Assembly: GCF_003254705.1 (NCBI RefSeq)
Contig: NZ_QFYR01000001.1
Span: 434,001 to 498,000 of the forward strand
Reading direction: 5' to 3'
From: Phenylobacterium deserti
GTDB lineage: Bacteria > Pseudomonadota > Alphaproteobacteria > Caulobacterales > Caulobacteraceae
Length of the DNA: 64,000 bases
Shown: piece after piece, positions 18,369 to 26,499 of the stretch
Position numbering within the stretch: the first letter of the stretch is position 1
Layout of the letters: each line of letters starts with the position of its first letter
Made by a program: the position numbers and the translations under genes
Notes under the pieces: model-generated
What the model saw: the letters and a program-made list of their open reading frames with translations, nothing else
Told to the model about the DNA's origin: nothing
Databases searched by the model: none

Positions 18369-18422
18369 CCGGCGTTCGCGCCGGCGCCGTCCATCGTGCT
18401 CGCCTGCTGAGAAGCGCTTCTC
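18369..18422. repeat. Two inverted repeats upstream of the amidohydrolase
   Basis: CCGGCG-TTCG-CGCCGG (18369-18384) is a 6-bp stem with a UUCG-type tetraloop. GAGAAGCGCTTCTC (18409-18422) is a perfect 14-base palindrome. They lie between the small membrane protein and the amidohydrolase. The first may help terminate transcription but has no T-run. The second could be an operator, as it sits 63 bases before the amidohydrolase start. Confidence 0.4.
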
Positions 18423-18484
18423 GCGCAAGCTCGCTGGCAGGCCGCGTGATTGAGGTCGCTTGCGGCGGCCGCTAGCCTGCACCA

Positions 18485-20167
18485 ATGCGCATGCCTCTCA
18501 TCGCCTTCGCGGCCCTCGCCTGCTCCGCGTCCGCCTCCGCCCAGGTTCAGCCTCGAGCTGGATCAGCTGCCGACCTGGTGATCTGGGGCGGTCCTGTCTA
18601 CACGGCCGTGGACGCAGCCCCGCGGGCCGAGGCCGTGGCGGTCCGCGCCGGGCGGATCGCCTTCGTGGGTCCCCGAAGGGGCGCCGAGGCGCTGGTCGGC
18701 CCCGAAACGCGAGTGATCGACCTGAAAGGCGCGGCGCTGTTTCCCGGGTTCACCGACAGCCATGCCCACCTGCGCGGGATCGGCGAGCGCGAGTTGACCC
18801 TGAACCTGGAGGGCTCCAAGTCCGCCGCCGAGGCGGCAGGGCGGGTGCGGCGCTACATCGCCGAGCGCAAGCCGGCCGGCGCGGTTTGGGGGCGTGGGTG
18901 GATCGAGACCGGCTGGCCCGAGAACCGGTTCCTGGAGCGGCGGGACCTCGACCCCGTCTCCGGCGCGGTTCCGGTGTTGCTGATGCGCGCCGACGGCCAC
19001 GCCCTGGTCGCCAATTCGGCCGCACTGAAGGCGGCGGGCGTGGATGAGCGCACGCCGGCGCCGGCTGGCGGACAGATCCTGAAAGGCGCCGACGGCAAGC
19101 TGACCGGCATGCTGGTGGATAACGCCATGAACCTGGTGGCGAAGCTGCGCCAGGCGCCCAGCGAAGCGGACCGGCGCGCAGCCTTCCAGGCCGCGTTCAA
19201 GGTCGAGACGGCCTACGGCTGGACGGGCGTTCATTCCATGAGCGTGGATTGGGCGGACGTGGAGCTGCTGGAGACCCTGGCGAAGGGTGGGCAGGTCCCG
19301 CTGCGCGTCTACAACGCCGTGGACTTCGATCTGGCCGGCCCGCTGTTCGAGAGCGGGCCGCGCAGCGCAGCGGACGGTCGGGTGACCACACGGGCGATCA
19401 AGATCTATGTGGACGGCGCGCTGGGCTCGCGCGGGGCCGCGCTGTTCGCGCCCTACGCCGATGCGCCGCAGACCAGCGGCGCGTTCGTGACGGAGCCGGA
19501 GGCGATCCGGCCCGTGCTGGACCGCGCCTTCGCGCGCGGGATCCAGGTGTCGGCCCACGCCATCGGCGATCGGGGCAACGCCACGGCTCTGGACCTGTTC
19601 GGCGAGGCGTTCCTCAAGGTTCCGCCGAACGTGCGCAGGATGGAGCCGCGTTGGCGCATCGAGCACGCCCAGATCATCCGGCCGGCGGACATTCCGCGTT
19701 TCGGACAGATGGCGGTGATCGCGTCCATGCAGCCGAGCCACGCGATCGGGGACCTGCATTTCGCGCCGGCGCGCCTGGGCCCCGAGCGGCTGGACGGCGC
19801 CTACGCCTGGAAAAGCCTGACGAACTCGGGCGCGGTGGTGGTCGGCGGCTCCGACGCGCCGGTCGAGCGCGGCGATCCGCTGATCGAGTTCTACGCCGCC
19901 GTAGCGCGCAAGGACCTGTCCGGGCATTCCACGCCGCAATGGAGGCCGCAGGAGCGGCTGAGCCGCGCGGAGGCGTTGAAGCTGTTCACGTCCAACGCCG
20001 CCTTCGCGCGCTTTGGCGAGACCGAATTGGGAACCCTGGAAGTCGGCAAGCGGGCGGACCTGACCGCCTTTTCCGTCGACCTGATGACCGCGCCCGAAGC
20101 TGAAATCCCCAAGGGGCGCGCCGTGCTGACGGTGGTCGACGGCCAGGTGGTCCACCAGGCGCCGTGA
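18485..20167 (+). CDS. Secreted amidohydrolase (PF07969, YtcJ-like)
   Basis: This 560-residue metal-dependent hydrolase of the amidohydrolase_3 group begins with a signal peptide (MRMPLIAFAALACSASASA), so it is probably periplasmic. Visible are the composite-barrel start DLVIWGGPVYTAVDAAPRAE, the metal-binding LFPGFTDSHAHLRGIGE (HxH at about 93-95), KIYVDGALGSRGAALFAPY, SAHAIGDRGN, RIEHAQII and GGSDAPVERGDP with the metal-binding Asp. The C-terminal LEVGKRADLTAF closes the urease-like beta domain. Relatives act on cyclic or acyl amides and are seldom characterised, so the substrate is unknown. A DUF4186 gene overlaps its stop. Confidence 0.92.
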   Translation: MRMPLIAFAALACSASASAQVQPRAGSAADLVIWGGPVYTAVDAAPRAEAVAVRAGRIAFVGPRRGAEALVGPETRVIDLKGAALFPGFTDSHAHLRGIGERELTLNLEGSKSAAEAAGRVRRYIAERKPAGAVWGRGWIETGWPENRFLERRDLDPVSGAVPVLLMRADGHALVANSAALKAAGVDERTPAPAGGQILKGADGKLTGMLVDNAMNLVAKLRQAPSEADRRAAFQAAFKVETAYGWTGVHSMSVDWADVELLETLAKGGQVPLRVYNAVDFDLAGPLFESGPRSAADGRVTTRAIKIYVDGALGSRGAALFAPYADAPQTSGAFVTEPEAIRPVLDRAFARGIQVSAHAIGDRGNATALDLFGEAFLKVPPNVRRMEPRWRIEHAQIIRPADIPRFGQMAVIASMQPSHAIGDLHFAPARLGPERLDGAYAWKSLTNSGAVVVGGSDAPVERGDPLIEFYAAVARKDLSGHSTPQWRPQERLSRAEALKLFTSNAAFARFGETELGTLEVGKRADLTAFSVDLMTAPEAEIPKGRAVLTVVDGQVVHQAP

Positions 20168-20508
20168 GGGATCTGGACAGCGTCTTCCAGCGGCTTTCCG
20201 GGTCCGCGTTCCGACGCAGGTTCAAGCTGGGACCGAAGGAGCGCGCCTATCTGGACGACAAGGGTCTGGAGACAGTGCTGTCCCACGGGCGCGACTTCAT
20301 CAGCGCACGTCTTGCGGGAGCCGAGCCGGCCAACGACGGAAAGCAGACGCCAATGCGCGGCCATCCGGTGTTCATCGCCCAGCACGCCACCGCGACCTGC
20401 TGCCGCAGCTGTCTGGCCAAGTGGCACGCGATCCCCTCGGGACGGGCGCTCACCGCGGCCGAGCAGGCGCACGTTCTGGCGGCCGTCCGGCGCTGGCTAG
20501 AAGGTTAA
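20164..20508 (+). CDS. DUF4186 family protein
   Basis: The 114-residue protein matches DUF4186 (PF13811) along its length. Clear family blocks are RRRFKLGPKERAYLDDKGLE, NDGKQTPMRGHPVFIAQHAT and ATCCRSCLAKWHAIPSGR. The Cys-Cys-x-x-Cys cluster with nearby His could bind a metal or be redox active. No function is established for the family that I know of. The GTG start at 20164 overlaps the amidohydrolase TGA in GTGA, so translation is probably coupled. Confidence 0.88.
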   Translation: MRDLDSVFQRLSGSAFRRRFKLGPKERAYLDDKGLETVLSHGRDFISARLAGAEPANDGKQTPMRGHPVFIAQHATATCCRSCLAKWHAIPSGRALTAAEQAHVLAAVRRWLEG

Positions 20509-20730
20509 GCTCGGATTCAACCTATAGGCCGTGGAGCTTGACCGCTCTACAGCGCAGGTTCGTTCGCAGGTGCGGCGCCATGTGCGTGCAGCGCGCCAAA
20601 AACACAGGTCGGCGACTTCTGGCCCCCGGGTTGCTAAGCTTGGCAGGTCGGAAAACCAGGCCACGGAACTCGTGCCATTCCGGCACATGTCCCAGAGCCG
20701 CCGAACAAGACCGAGTTCGAACGAACCACG

Positions 20731-21273
20731 ATGAACACCGCCCGCAAGCACATCTTCGCCGCGTTCGCCGTCTTGGCGTCGGCCGCGCTTGCCGCCGAGG
20801 CCCACGCGCAGGCGCAGGCCAGCCAGACCACCAGCTCGACCGCGACCATCTTCCAGCCGATCCAGCTGGCCAAGAACAGCGACCTGTCGTTCGGCAATAT
20901 CGTGCGGCCGATCTCGGGCAACGGCACCGTCACCATCGATCCCGCCAACGGCGCGCGCAGCGCCAGCGGCCCGCTGGCCATCATCAACACCGGCCCGAAC
21001 GCCACTCCGGGACGGGCGAGCTATACGGTCACGGGTGAAGGCGGGCAGAACTTCTCGATCACCGTGCCGGCCAGCTTCAACATGACGCGCCAGGGCAGCG
21101 CCGACACGATCCAGGTGACCCTGTCCTCCACCGCCGGGGCGGGCACCCTCAGCGGTGTGCTGGGGACCACCGGCACCTCGACCTTCGGGGTCGGCGGCAC
21201 GATCCCGGTGACCAACGGCACCGCGAGCGGAGCCTACGCCGGCACCTTTGTCGTCACCGTCGCCTACAACTAG
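20731..21273 (+). CDS. DUF4402 secreted protein, copy 1
   Basis: The 180-residue protein has a signal peptide (about residues 1-26, ending AEAHAQ) and a beta-rich DUF4402 domain. Typical blocks are IFQPIQLAKNSDLSFGNIV, the Gly/Thr/Asn-rich GNGTVTIDPANGAR, FSITVPASFNMTRQGS, and the final strand AYAGTFVVTVAYN. The last strand resembles the closing strand of fimbrial or spore-coat-U-like subunits, so it may be assembled outside the cell. Its function is unproven. Upstream (20509-20730) is a 222-base gap that should hold the promoter. The second copy starts 11 bases after this stop. Confidence 0.85.
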   Translation: MNTARKHIFAAFAVLASAALAAEAHAQAQASQTTSSTATIFQPIQLAKNSDLSFGNIVRPISGNGTVTIDPANGARSASGPLAIINTGPNATPGRASYTVTGEGGQNFSITVPASFNMTRQGSADTIQVTLSSTAGAGTLSGVLGTTGTSTFGVGGTIPVTNGTASGAYAGTFVVTVAYN

Positions 21274-21284
21274 GTTCAGCGCAC

Positions 21285-21824
21285 ATGCAGATCCAAAGCC
21301 TCGCCAAGCGCATCCTGCCGCTCGCCGTCGTTGCAGCGGCCGTTTTCGCCTCGCCGGCGCTCGCCCAGACCAGCGCGAACCAGTCCACCACCGGCACCAT
21401 CGGCATCTACCAGCCGATCCAGCTGACCCGGCAGACGAACCTGTCCTTCGGGACGGTGATGCGGCCCTCCTCGGGCACCGGCAATGTGGTCATCGACGCC
21501 CAGACCGGCGCGCTCACCGCCACCGGCGGCATCACGCAGGTCTCCAACGGCAACGCCGCCTCGCGCGCGACCTTCACCGTGACCGGTGATGCGGGGATGA
21601 ACTTCAACGTCCAGTACCCGCAGACCTTCAACATGACCCGTCAGAACGGGTCGGAGACGATCCCGGTGACGCTGAACGCCAGCGTCGGCAGCGCGCAGCT
21701 GGTGGGTACGACCGGCGGCGTGGGCACGGCCAACTTCGGCATCGGCGGGCAGGTGAGCATCAGCAACACCACGCTGAGCGGATCCTACTCCGGCACCTTC
21801 ACGGTCACCGTCGCCTACCAGTAG
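21285..21824 (+). CDS. DUF4402 secreted protein, copy 2
   Basis: This 179-residue tandem paralog of the preceding gene has its own signal peptide (MQIQSLAKRILPLAVVAAAV onwards, ending ASPALAQ). The same blocks recur in the same order: IGIYQPIQLTRQTNLSFGTV, GTGNVVIDAQTGALTATGG, FNVQYPQTFNMTRQNGSETI, and the closing GSYSGTFTVTVAYQ. The pair shares length and frame but differs at many positions, so this is an old duplication rather than a recent one. Both are likely in one operon. Confidence 0.85.
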   Translation: MQIQSLAKRILPLAVVAAAVFASPALAQTSANQSTTGTIGIYQPIQLTRQTNLSFGTVMRPSSGTGNVVIDAQTGALTATGGITQVSNGNAASRATFTVTGDAGMNFNVQYPQTFNMTRQNGSETIPVTLNASVGSAQLVGTTGGVGTANFGIGGQVSISNTTLSGSYSGTFTVTVAYQ

Positions 21825-21833
21825 GACGGCCCG

Positions 21834-22280
21834 TCAGGGCGCGAAGGCGGCGATCAGGGCCCGCAGCTCGGGCTCTTCGACCAGGGAGGCGGCCTGCTCT
21901 GGCGTGGTCCAGAGCTTCTCGCGCTGGTCCTTTTCCTTCCAGCTCTCCCGCTCATGGGTGACCTGCAGGCTGTAGACGGCCACGCGGACCTTTTGCACGC
22001 GACCGCTGCGCAATTTCTTGTCGTAGTGGAAGATCCCCAGCTTCGACTTGCCGGTCTCGCCCTCGACGCCGGCTTCCTCCAGCGCCTCGCGGGCGGCGGA
22101 CTGGGGCGACTTCAGCCCCTTGATCGGCCAGCCCTTGGGGATGACCCAGCGGCGGGTCTCGCGCGAGGTGATCAGCAGCACCTCGAGATCGCCGCCCGGC
22201 GCCCTGCGCCAAGGCAGGGCCGCGTACTGCTGCCGCGGTTCGCGGTCGGGCTCTGCCGGGACCTGGTCCTTCTTGGCCAT
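21834..22280 (-). CDS. NUDIX hydrolase (diphosphoinositol-polyphosphate-type)
   Basis: This 148-residue hydrolase of nucleoside-diphosphate-linked substrates has the Nudix box from Gly50 through REALEEAGVEG (64-74), preceded by TRRWVIPKGWPIKG. That motif order is usual in DIPP-like Nudix enzymes that cleave diphosphoinositol polyphosphates, diadenosine polyphosphates or polyphosphate. The ATG overlaps the stop of the upstream phosphate transporter in TGATG, so the two are translationally coupled. That coupling makes a role in phosphate or polyphosphate metabolism plausible. Confidence 0.9.
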   Translation of the reverse strand: MAKKDQVPAEPDREPRQQYAALPWRRAPGGDLEVLLITSRETRRWVIPKGWPIKGLKSPQSAAREALEEAGVEGETGKSKLGIFHYDKKLRSGRVQKVRVAVYSLQVTHERESWKEKDQREKLWTTPEQAASLVEEPELRALIAAFAP

Positions 22281-23302
22281 CAGCCGAACATCCGCTCCAC
22301 CAGCCGGGCAAGCCAGTAGAAGGCCGCACCAAGCGCGGCGGCGATGGGCATGGTGATGACCCAGGCCCACACGATGCCGGTGGCGAGATTCCAGCGCACG
22401 GCCGAGACCCGACGCGCGGCGCCCACGCCGACGATGGCGCCTGTGATGGTGTGGGTGGTCGAGACGGGCACGCCCACGTGAGTGGCCAGGAACAGGGTGA
22501 TCGCGCCGCCGGTCTCGGCGCAGAAGCCCTGCTGGGGCGACAGACGCGTGATCTTGGAGCCCATGGTATGAACGATCCGCCAGCCCCCGGTCAAAGTTCC
22601 CAGGCCCATGGCGGCATGGCAGGCCAGCACCACCCAAAGCGGCACATCGAAACCACCGCCGGGCGGCTGATTGACCGCGCCGTGCGCCACCAGAAGGGCG
22701 GTGATGATGCCCATGGTCTTCTGCGCGTCGTTGCCGCCGTGGCCCACGGAGTAAAGAGCGGCGGAGACAAACTGCAGCTTGCGGAAGATGCCGTCGGCGA
22801 AAGCGGGCGTAGTTCGCAAGAACAGCCATGAGACCAGCAACACCAGCGCCAACGCCAGCATGAAGCCGAGGGTCGGCGAGACCACGATGCCGGCGGCCGT
22901 CTTGAGCACGCCGCCCCAGACCACGGGGTCCAGGCCCGCCTTGGCGACCCCGGCCCCGAGCAAGCCGCCGATCAGCGCGTGCGAGGACGAGGACGGAATA
23001 CCCGCCCACCAGGTGATCACGTTCCAGCAGATGGCGCCGCCGAGTGCGCCGAAGATCACCGCGTCCGACAGGATGCCAGGCTCGAGGATCCCCTTGCCGA
23101 CGGTCTTGGCGACCTGCTCGCCGAACACCAGGAAGGCGATGAAGTTGAAGAACGCGGCCCAGATCACCGCCCACTTGGCCGGCAGCACGCGCGTGGAGAC
23201 GATGGTGGCGATGGAGTTGGCCGCATCGTGCAGGCCGTTCAGGAAGTCGAACAGCAGCGCGACGCCGATCAGGAAGATCAGCAGGGCGAAGGCGGGATCC
23301 AC
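22280..23302 (-). CDS. pit: Low-affinity inorganic phosphate transporter, PiT family
   Basis: The 340-residue inner-membrane protein has about ten hydrophobic segments and both PiT signature repeats: FDFLNGLHDAANSIATIVST near the N-terminus and SVGHGGNDAQKTMGI in the middle. GIPSSSSHALIGGLLGAG and GVPVSTTHTITGAIVGVGA are the paired internal repeat motifs. It imports phosphate, usually as a neutral metal-phosphate complex with protons. The GTG start at 23302 lies nine bases after the DUF47 gene stop. The order DUF47, pit, nudix on one strand forms an operon. Confidence 0.93.
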   Translation of the reverse strand: MDPAFALLIFLIGVALLFDFLNGLHDAANSIATIVSTRVLPAKWAVIWAAFFNFIAFLVFGEQVAKTVGKGILEPGILSDAVIFGALGGAICWNVITWWAGIPSSSSHALIGGLLGAGVAKAGLDPVVWGGVLKTAAGIVVSPTLGFMLALALVLLVSWLFLRTTPAFADGIFRKLQFVSAALYSVGHGGNDAQKTMGIITALLVAHGAVNQPPGGGFDVPLWVVLACHAAMGLGTLTGGWRIVHTMGSKITRLSPQQGFCAETGGAITLFLATHVGVPVSTTHTITGAIVGVGAARRVSAVRWNLATGIVWAWVITMPIAAALGAAFYWLARLVERMFG

Positions 23303-23311
23303 GGGCTCCGC

Positions 23312-23956
23312 CTACAGCTGCTCGATCAGGACGGCGTTGATGCGGTTGGCCACATCCTCGAAGCGGTCGACCACCTTCTCCAGGTGATCATAGATCTCGG
23401 CGCCCACGATGTAGGCCATGGGATCGGTACGCGCGGGGCCGCGATAAAGGGCGGCCATGCCCTTGTCATAGAGATCGTCGGAGTCGCCTTCGAGGCGGGT
23501 CACCTGCTCGGTCAGGCCGTTCAGGCGCTGGGCGTTGGCGCGCAGCGACCGAAGCAGCGGGACGGCTTCAGCGGTCAGGTCGGCCGTCTTCACGATGACG
23601 TCGCCGAGGACGACCATGTCCGGCGCAAACTGGCGCTGCTCGAACAGAGTGATCGCCTTGGCGGTCTTGTGCATCTGGTCGATGGCGTCGTCCATCGAGG
23701 TGATCAGGCCACGGATGTCGCTGCGGTCGAACGGGGTGATGAAGGTCCGGCGCACCGCCAGGAGCACCTCGCGGGCGATGTCGTCGGCCTCGTGCTCGAA
23801 GCGCGAGATCTCCGCACAGTGCTGAGGAACCTCCGCGCCGCCGTCGAGCAGCTGGCGCAGCGAACGGGCGGCCGAGCACAGGGTCGCGGCGTGCGCTTCG
23901 AACATGTCGAAGAAGCGCTCTTCCTTCGGCATCAGCGCCTGGAACCATCTCAGCAT
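23312..23956 (-). CDS. DUF47 (PhoU-like) Pit accessory protein
   Basis: The 214-residue all-helical cytoplasmic protein of the DUF47/PhoU_div group usually sits beside PiT transporters and modulates them. Visible are the N-terminal MPKEERFFDMFEAHAATLCS and the metal-binding acidic motifs EHEADDIAREVL (about 57-68) and MDDAIDQMHKTAKAI (about 88-102). A second EGDSDDLYDKGM-type motif lies near 155, with DHLEKVVDRFEDVANRI near the end. ATG 23956 is favoured over the in-frame TTG nine bases upstream because AAGG is correctly spaced. Confidence 0.92.
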   Translation of the reverse strand: MLRWFQALMPKEERFFDMFEAHAATLCSAARSLRQLLDGGAEVPQHCAEISRFEHEADDIAREVLLAVRRTFITPFDRSDIRGLITSMDDAIDQMHKTAKAITLFEQRQFAPDMVVLGDVIVKTADLTAEAVPLLRSLRANAQRLNGLTEQVTRLEGDSDDLYDKGMAALYRGPARTDPMAYIVGAEIYDHLEKVVDRFEDVANRINAVLIEQL

Positions 23957-24159
23957 ACGGAGCAACCTTGGCGGTCAAAAATGTCGGTCTGCCCTAGGGC
24001 CTGAGCCGCCGCCTGTAAACGTCCACGGAGCCGCAGTGGACGCGTTTTGCGATCCAGCGCCCTAAAAGAGCGGACGGTCGGAAGGCCATCGTGCCGCGAA
24101 AGCGCGTTCCAAGCGGCGACGGTGCGCGCTAGACACCCGGCTGTCAAAAGGAGAGCCGA

Positions 24160-24438
24160 ATGGCCGGAGGCTGGCTGATCGGAGTGATGGTCGCCCCGCG
24201 CGGGGAGCGGATGCAGCGCCACTACTATGCTGTCGGCGACAGCGATCGGCACAAGGCCGAGTGGACGGCGGTGGACTGCGCAATCCGCATCGGCGACGTC
24301 GCCACCAGCCCGGTGGAAGGCGCCGAGCCTGTGGAAGCGCTTCGCCAATACACGCCGGCCAAGATGGCGGTGCTCGGCCTCAAGGCCGGAGAGGTCCGCG
24401 AGCTCGGCTGGAAGCATCCCCGCCGCTGGCTGGGCTGA
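24160..24438 (+). CDS. Small soluble protein, unknown function
   Basis: The 92-residue protein begins MAGGWLIGVMVAPRGERMQR and contains YYAVGDSDRHKAEWTAVDCA and EALRQYTPAKMAVLGLKAGE. A very good ribosome binding site (AAAAGGAGAG) precedes the ATG, which argues strongly for a real gene. It has no membrane segment. The composition suggests a compact alpha/beta fold. It is divergent from the DUF47-pit operon and 105 bases before the Old Yellow Enzyme gene. I do not recognise a family. Confidence 0.75.
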   Translation: MAGGWLIGVMVAPRGERMQRHYYAVGDSDRHKAEWTAVDCAIRIGDVATSPVEGAEPVEALRQYTPAKMAVLGLKAGEVRELGWKHPRRWLG

Positions 24439-24543
24439 GAACGCGCACCTCGCGACGCTATAAGCGCCCGCAGCTTTTCAGGGGTGGCGCAGCTGCACCG
24501 GCCGCCCCACCTGTGACGCCCAGTTGCAAGGAGTAGCACCGCG

Positions 24544-25644
24544 ATGGCGAGCCGCCTGTTCGAACCCGTGAAATGGCGTGAGTTGGAATTGCCCAATCGC
24601 GTCGTGATCGCCCCCATGTGCCAGTATTCGGCGGACGGGAACGGCGCGGCGACGGACTGGCACCTGCTGCACCTGGGGCAGCTGGCGCTTTCGGGCGCGG
24701 GGCTGCTGATCCTGGAAGCTACGGCGGTGGAGCCGGACGGCCGGATCTCGCCCGACGACCTCGGCCTGTGGGACGATCGCACGGAAGCGGCGCTGAAGCG
24801 GGTGATCGACAGCGTGCGGCGCTACTCGCCCATGCCGCTGGGCATCCAGCTCGCCCATGCAGGCCGCAAGGCCTCGACCCGCGTGCCGTGGGAAGGCGGG
24901 CACCACATCCGCCCGGACGAGCCGACCGGCTGGCGCACCTGGGCCCCCTCCCCCGTCGGCTTCATGCACTCCGACGTGGAGCCGCAGGAGCTGGACGAGG
25001 CTGGCCTTGCGCGGGTGCGTGACGCCTTTGTGGAGGCGGCGCGCCGTTCCGAGCGGCTGGGCTTCGACATGATCGAGGTGCACGCCGCTCACGGCTATCT
25101 GCTGCACCAGTTCCTTTCCCCATTGTCCAACCGACGCGAGGACGCCTACGGCGGAAGCCTCGAGAACCGCATGCGCTTCCCGCTGGAGGTCTTCGAGGCG
25201 GTGCGCGCCGTCTGGCCGGCGCACAAGCCGATCAGCGTGCGCATCTCGGCCACCGACTGGGTCGAAGGCGGCTGGGACCTCGAGCAGAGCGTGGTGTTCG
25301 CCCAGGCGCTGAAGGAGCTCGGCCTGGATGTGATCCATGTGTCCACCGGCGGCTTGTCGCCCGAACAGAAGATCACCGTGGGCGCGGGCTATCAGACCGC
25401 TTTCGCCGAACGGATCCGCCGCGAGACCGGCCTGCTGACCATCACGGTGGGCCTGATCACCGAGGCGCACCAGGCCGAGCACATCCTGGTCAGCGGCCAG
25501 GCGGACATGGTGGGGATCGCCCGCGCCGCGCTGTACGACCCCCGCTGGCCCTGGCACGCAGCGGCGGAGCTGGGCGGAAAGGTCCATGCGCCGAACCAGT
25601 ACCTGCGCTCGCAGCCGCGCCATCTGAAGGATCTGTTCGGCTGA
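24544..25644 (+). CDS. NADH:flavin oxidoreductase, Old Yellow Enzyme family (YqjM-like)
   Basis: The 366-residue FMN-dependent ene-reductase has Cys26 and Tyr28 (APMCQYSADG) at the same positions as B. subtilis YqjM, whose Cys tunes flavin potential. Other marks are GLLILEATAVEPDGRISPDD, GIQLAHAGRKAST, the substrate-binding HAAHGYLLHQFLSPLSNRR, YGGSLENRMRFPLE, and the FMN-phosphate loop VGLITEAHQAEHIL with MVGIARAALYDP. This puts it in the thermophilic-like OYE class that reduces activated C=C bonds in enals, enones and maleimides. It is probably an electrophile or oxidative-stress detoxification enzyme; the physiological substrate is not known. Confidence 0.93.
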   Translation: MASRLFEPVKWRELELPNRVVIAPMCQYSADGNGAATDWHLLHLGQLALSGAGLLILEATAVEPDGRISPDDLGLWDDRTEAALKRVIDSVRRYSPMPLGIQLAHAGRKASTRVPWEGGHHIRPDEPTGWRTWAPSPVGFMHSDVEPQELDEAGLARVRDAFVEAARRSERLGFDMIEVHAAHGYLLHQFLSPLSNRREDAYGGSLENRMRFPLEVFEAVRAVWPAHKPISVRISATDWVEGGWDLEQSVVFAQALKELGLDVIHVSTGGLSPEQKITVGAGYQTAFAERIRRETGLLTITVGLITEAHQAEHILVSGQADMVGIARAALYDPRWPWHAAAELGGKVHAPNQYLRSQPRHLKDLFG

Positions 25645-25714
25645 GGATGAGCGGAACTGCGGTCTAGGTGCGGTGTTGAGGAGGCGACTTCCGACAGGAT
25701 GAGGAGCCCTCCCC

Positions 25715-26212
25715 ATGAGCACCGACGTGAAAGACCAGGCCGCGGTCGAAGACCGGCTCTGGAAGGAAATCGAGGACGAACGGACCGTGATGCTGGGAGT
25801 GGTGGGCGCCGACGCTCAGCACTTCCAGCCGATGACCGCCTTCGTGGAGCGCGAGACGAACGACGTCTGGTTCTTCACCTACAAGGACACGGACTTGGCC
25901 GAAGCGGCTCAGGGCGGGGCGTCCGCGATGATGACCTTCCAGCAGGACAAGATCCAAGCCTGCGTCGGCGGCCGCCTGAGCGTGCAGCACGACACCGAGC
26001 GCATGAACCGCTACTGGAACGCGCACGTCGCGGCCTGGTACCCGGAAGGCAAGGACGACCCGCGGCTGACCATGCTGCGGCTCAACTGCGAGGACGCCCA
26101 GGTTTGGATCACCGACGCCGGCCCGGTGAAGTACGGCTGGGAAGTGACGCGCGCCAACGCCACCCACACCACGCCTGACCTGGGCGGCCGCGCCGATCTC
26201 AATCTGCAGTAG
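25715..26212 (+). CDS. Pyridoxamine 5'-phosphate oxidase-like protein (general stress protein 26 type)
   Basis: The 165-residue protein has the split-barrel flavin-binding fold. Blocks are WKEIEDERTVMLGVVG, QPMTAFVERETNDVWFFTYK, the segment GGRLSVQHDTERMNRYWN, and AAWYPEGKDDPRLTMLRL. These match the general-stress FMN/flavin-binding group rather than true PdxH, so vitamin B6 synthesis is not implied. Relatives bind FMN or F420. The ATG at 25715 follows GAGGAG, and a strong terminator follows the gene. Confidence 0.88.
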   Translation: MSTDVKDQAAVEDRLWKEIEDERTVMLGVVGADAQHFQPMTAFVERETNDVWFFTYKDTDLAEAAQGGASAMMTFQQDKIQACVGGRLSVQHDTERMNRYWNAHVAAWYPEGKDDPRLTMLRLNCEDAQVWITDAGPVKYGWEVTRANATHTTPDLGGRADLNLQ

Positions 26213-26234
26213 TTCTGCTGAAACTGATCAAGAA

Positions 26235-26270
26235 GGCGGCGCCGAGTAGCTCGGCGCCGCCATTGTTTTT
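26235..26270 (+). terminator. Rho-independent terminator
   Basis: A perfect 12-bp stem, GGCGGCGCCGAG (26235-26246) pairing with CTCGGCGCCGCC (26250-26261) around a TAG loop, is followed by ATTGTTTTT. It sits 22 bases after the stop of the PPOx-like gene and should end that transcript. Confidence 0.92.
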
Positions 26271-26468
26271 ACAAATGAGATTAGCGTCACGCGCCTCGGC
26301 GTAGGTCGCGTGAGATATTCATCGGTCGGGTAGGCGACATCGTTAGGAAGCAAACTGATCGCCTCCTTCCACAGCTCCTGAGCGCATGCCGTTAGATTTT
26401 GGGCGACGACTTGCCGCAAGTGTCGTGTTCTCGACAGTTTTTATTGCGCCGCATCGATAACTTGAAAC

Positions 26469-26490
26469 CGTCGCCGCACGGCGACGTTTT
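26469..26490 (+). promoter_or_regulatory. Leader hairpin with T-run just before the Crp/Fnr gene
   Basis: CGTCGCC (26469-26475) pairs with GGCGACG (26480-26486) over a GCAC loop and is followed at once by TTTT, ending 10 bases before the ATG. It has terminator shape but lies inside the expected leader. It might act as an attenuator, or as an operator for a dimeric regulator in DNA form. A second imperfect repeat, ACTTG-CCG-CAAGT, is at 26409-26421. Confidence 0.45.
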
Positions 26491-26499
26491 GATTCCTCG

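Noticed and set aside
21834-23174. Continuous minus-strand frame joining NUDIX to a 300-residue upstream part
   Set aside because: The upstream part is the out-of-frame shadow of pit. The NUDIX domain begins at the ATG at 22280.
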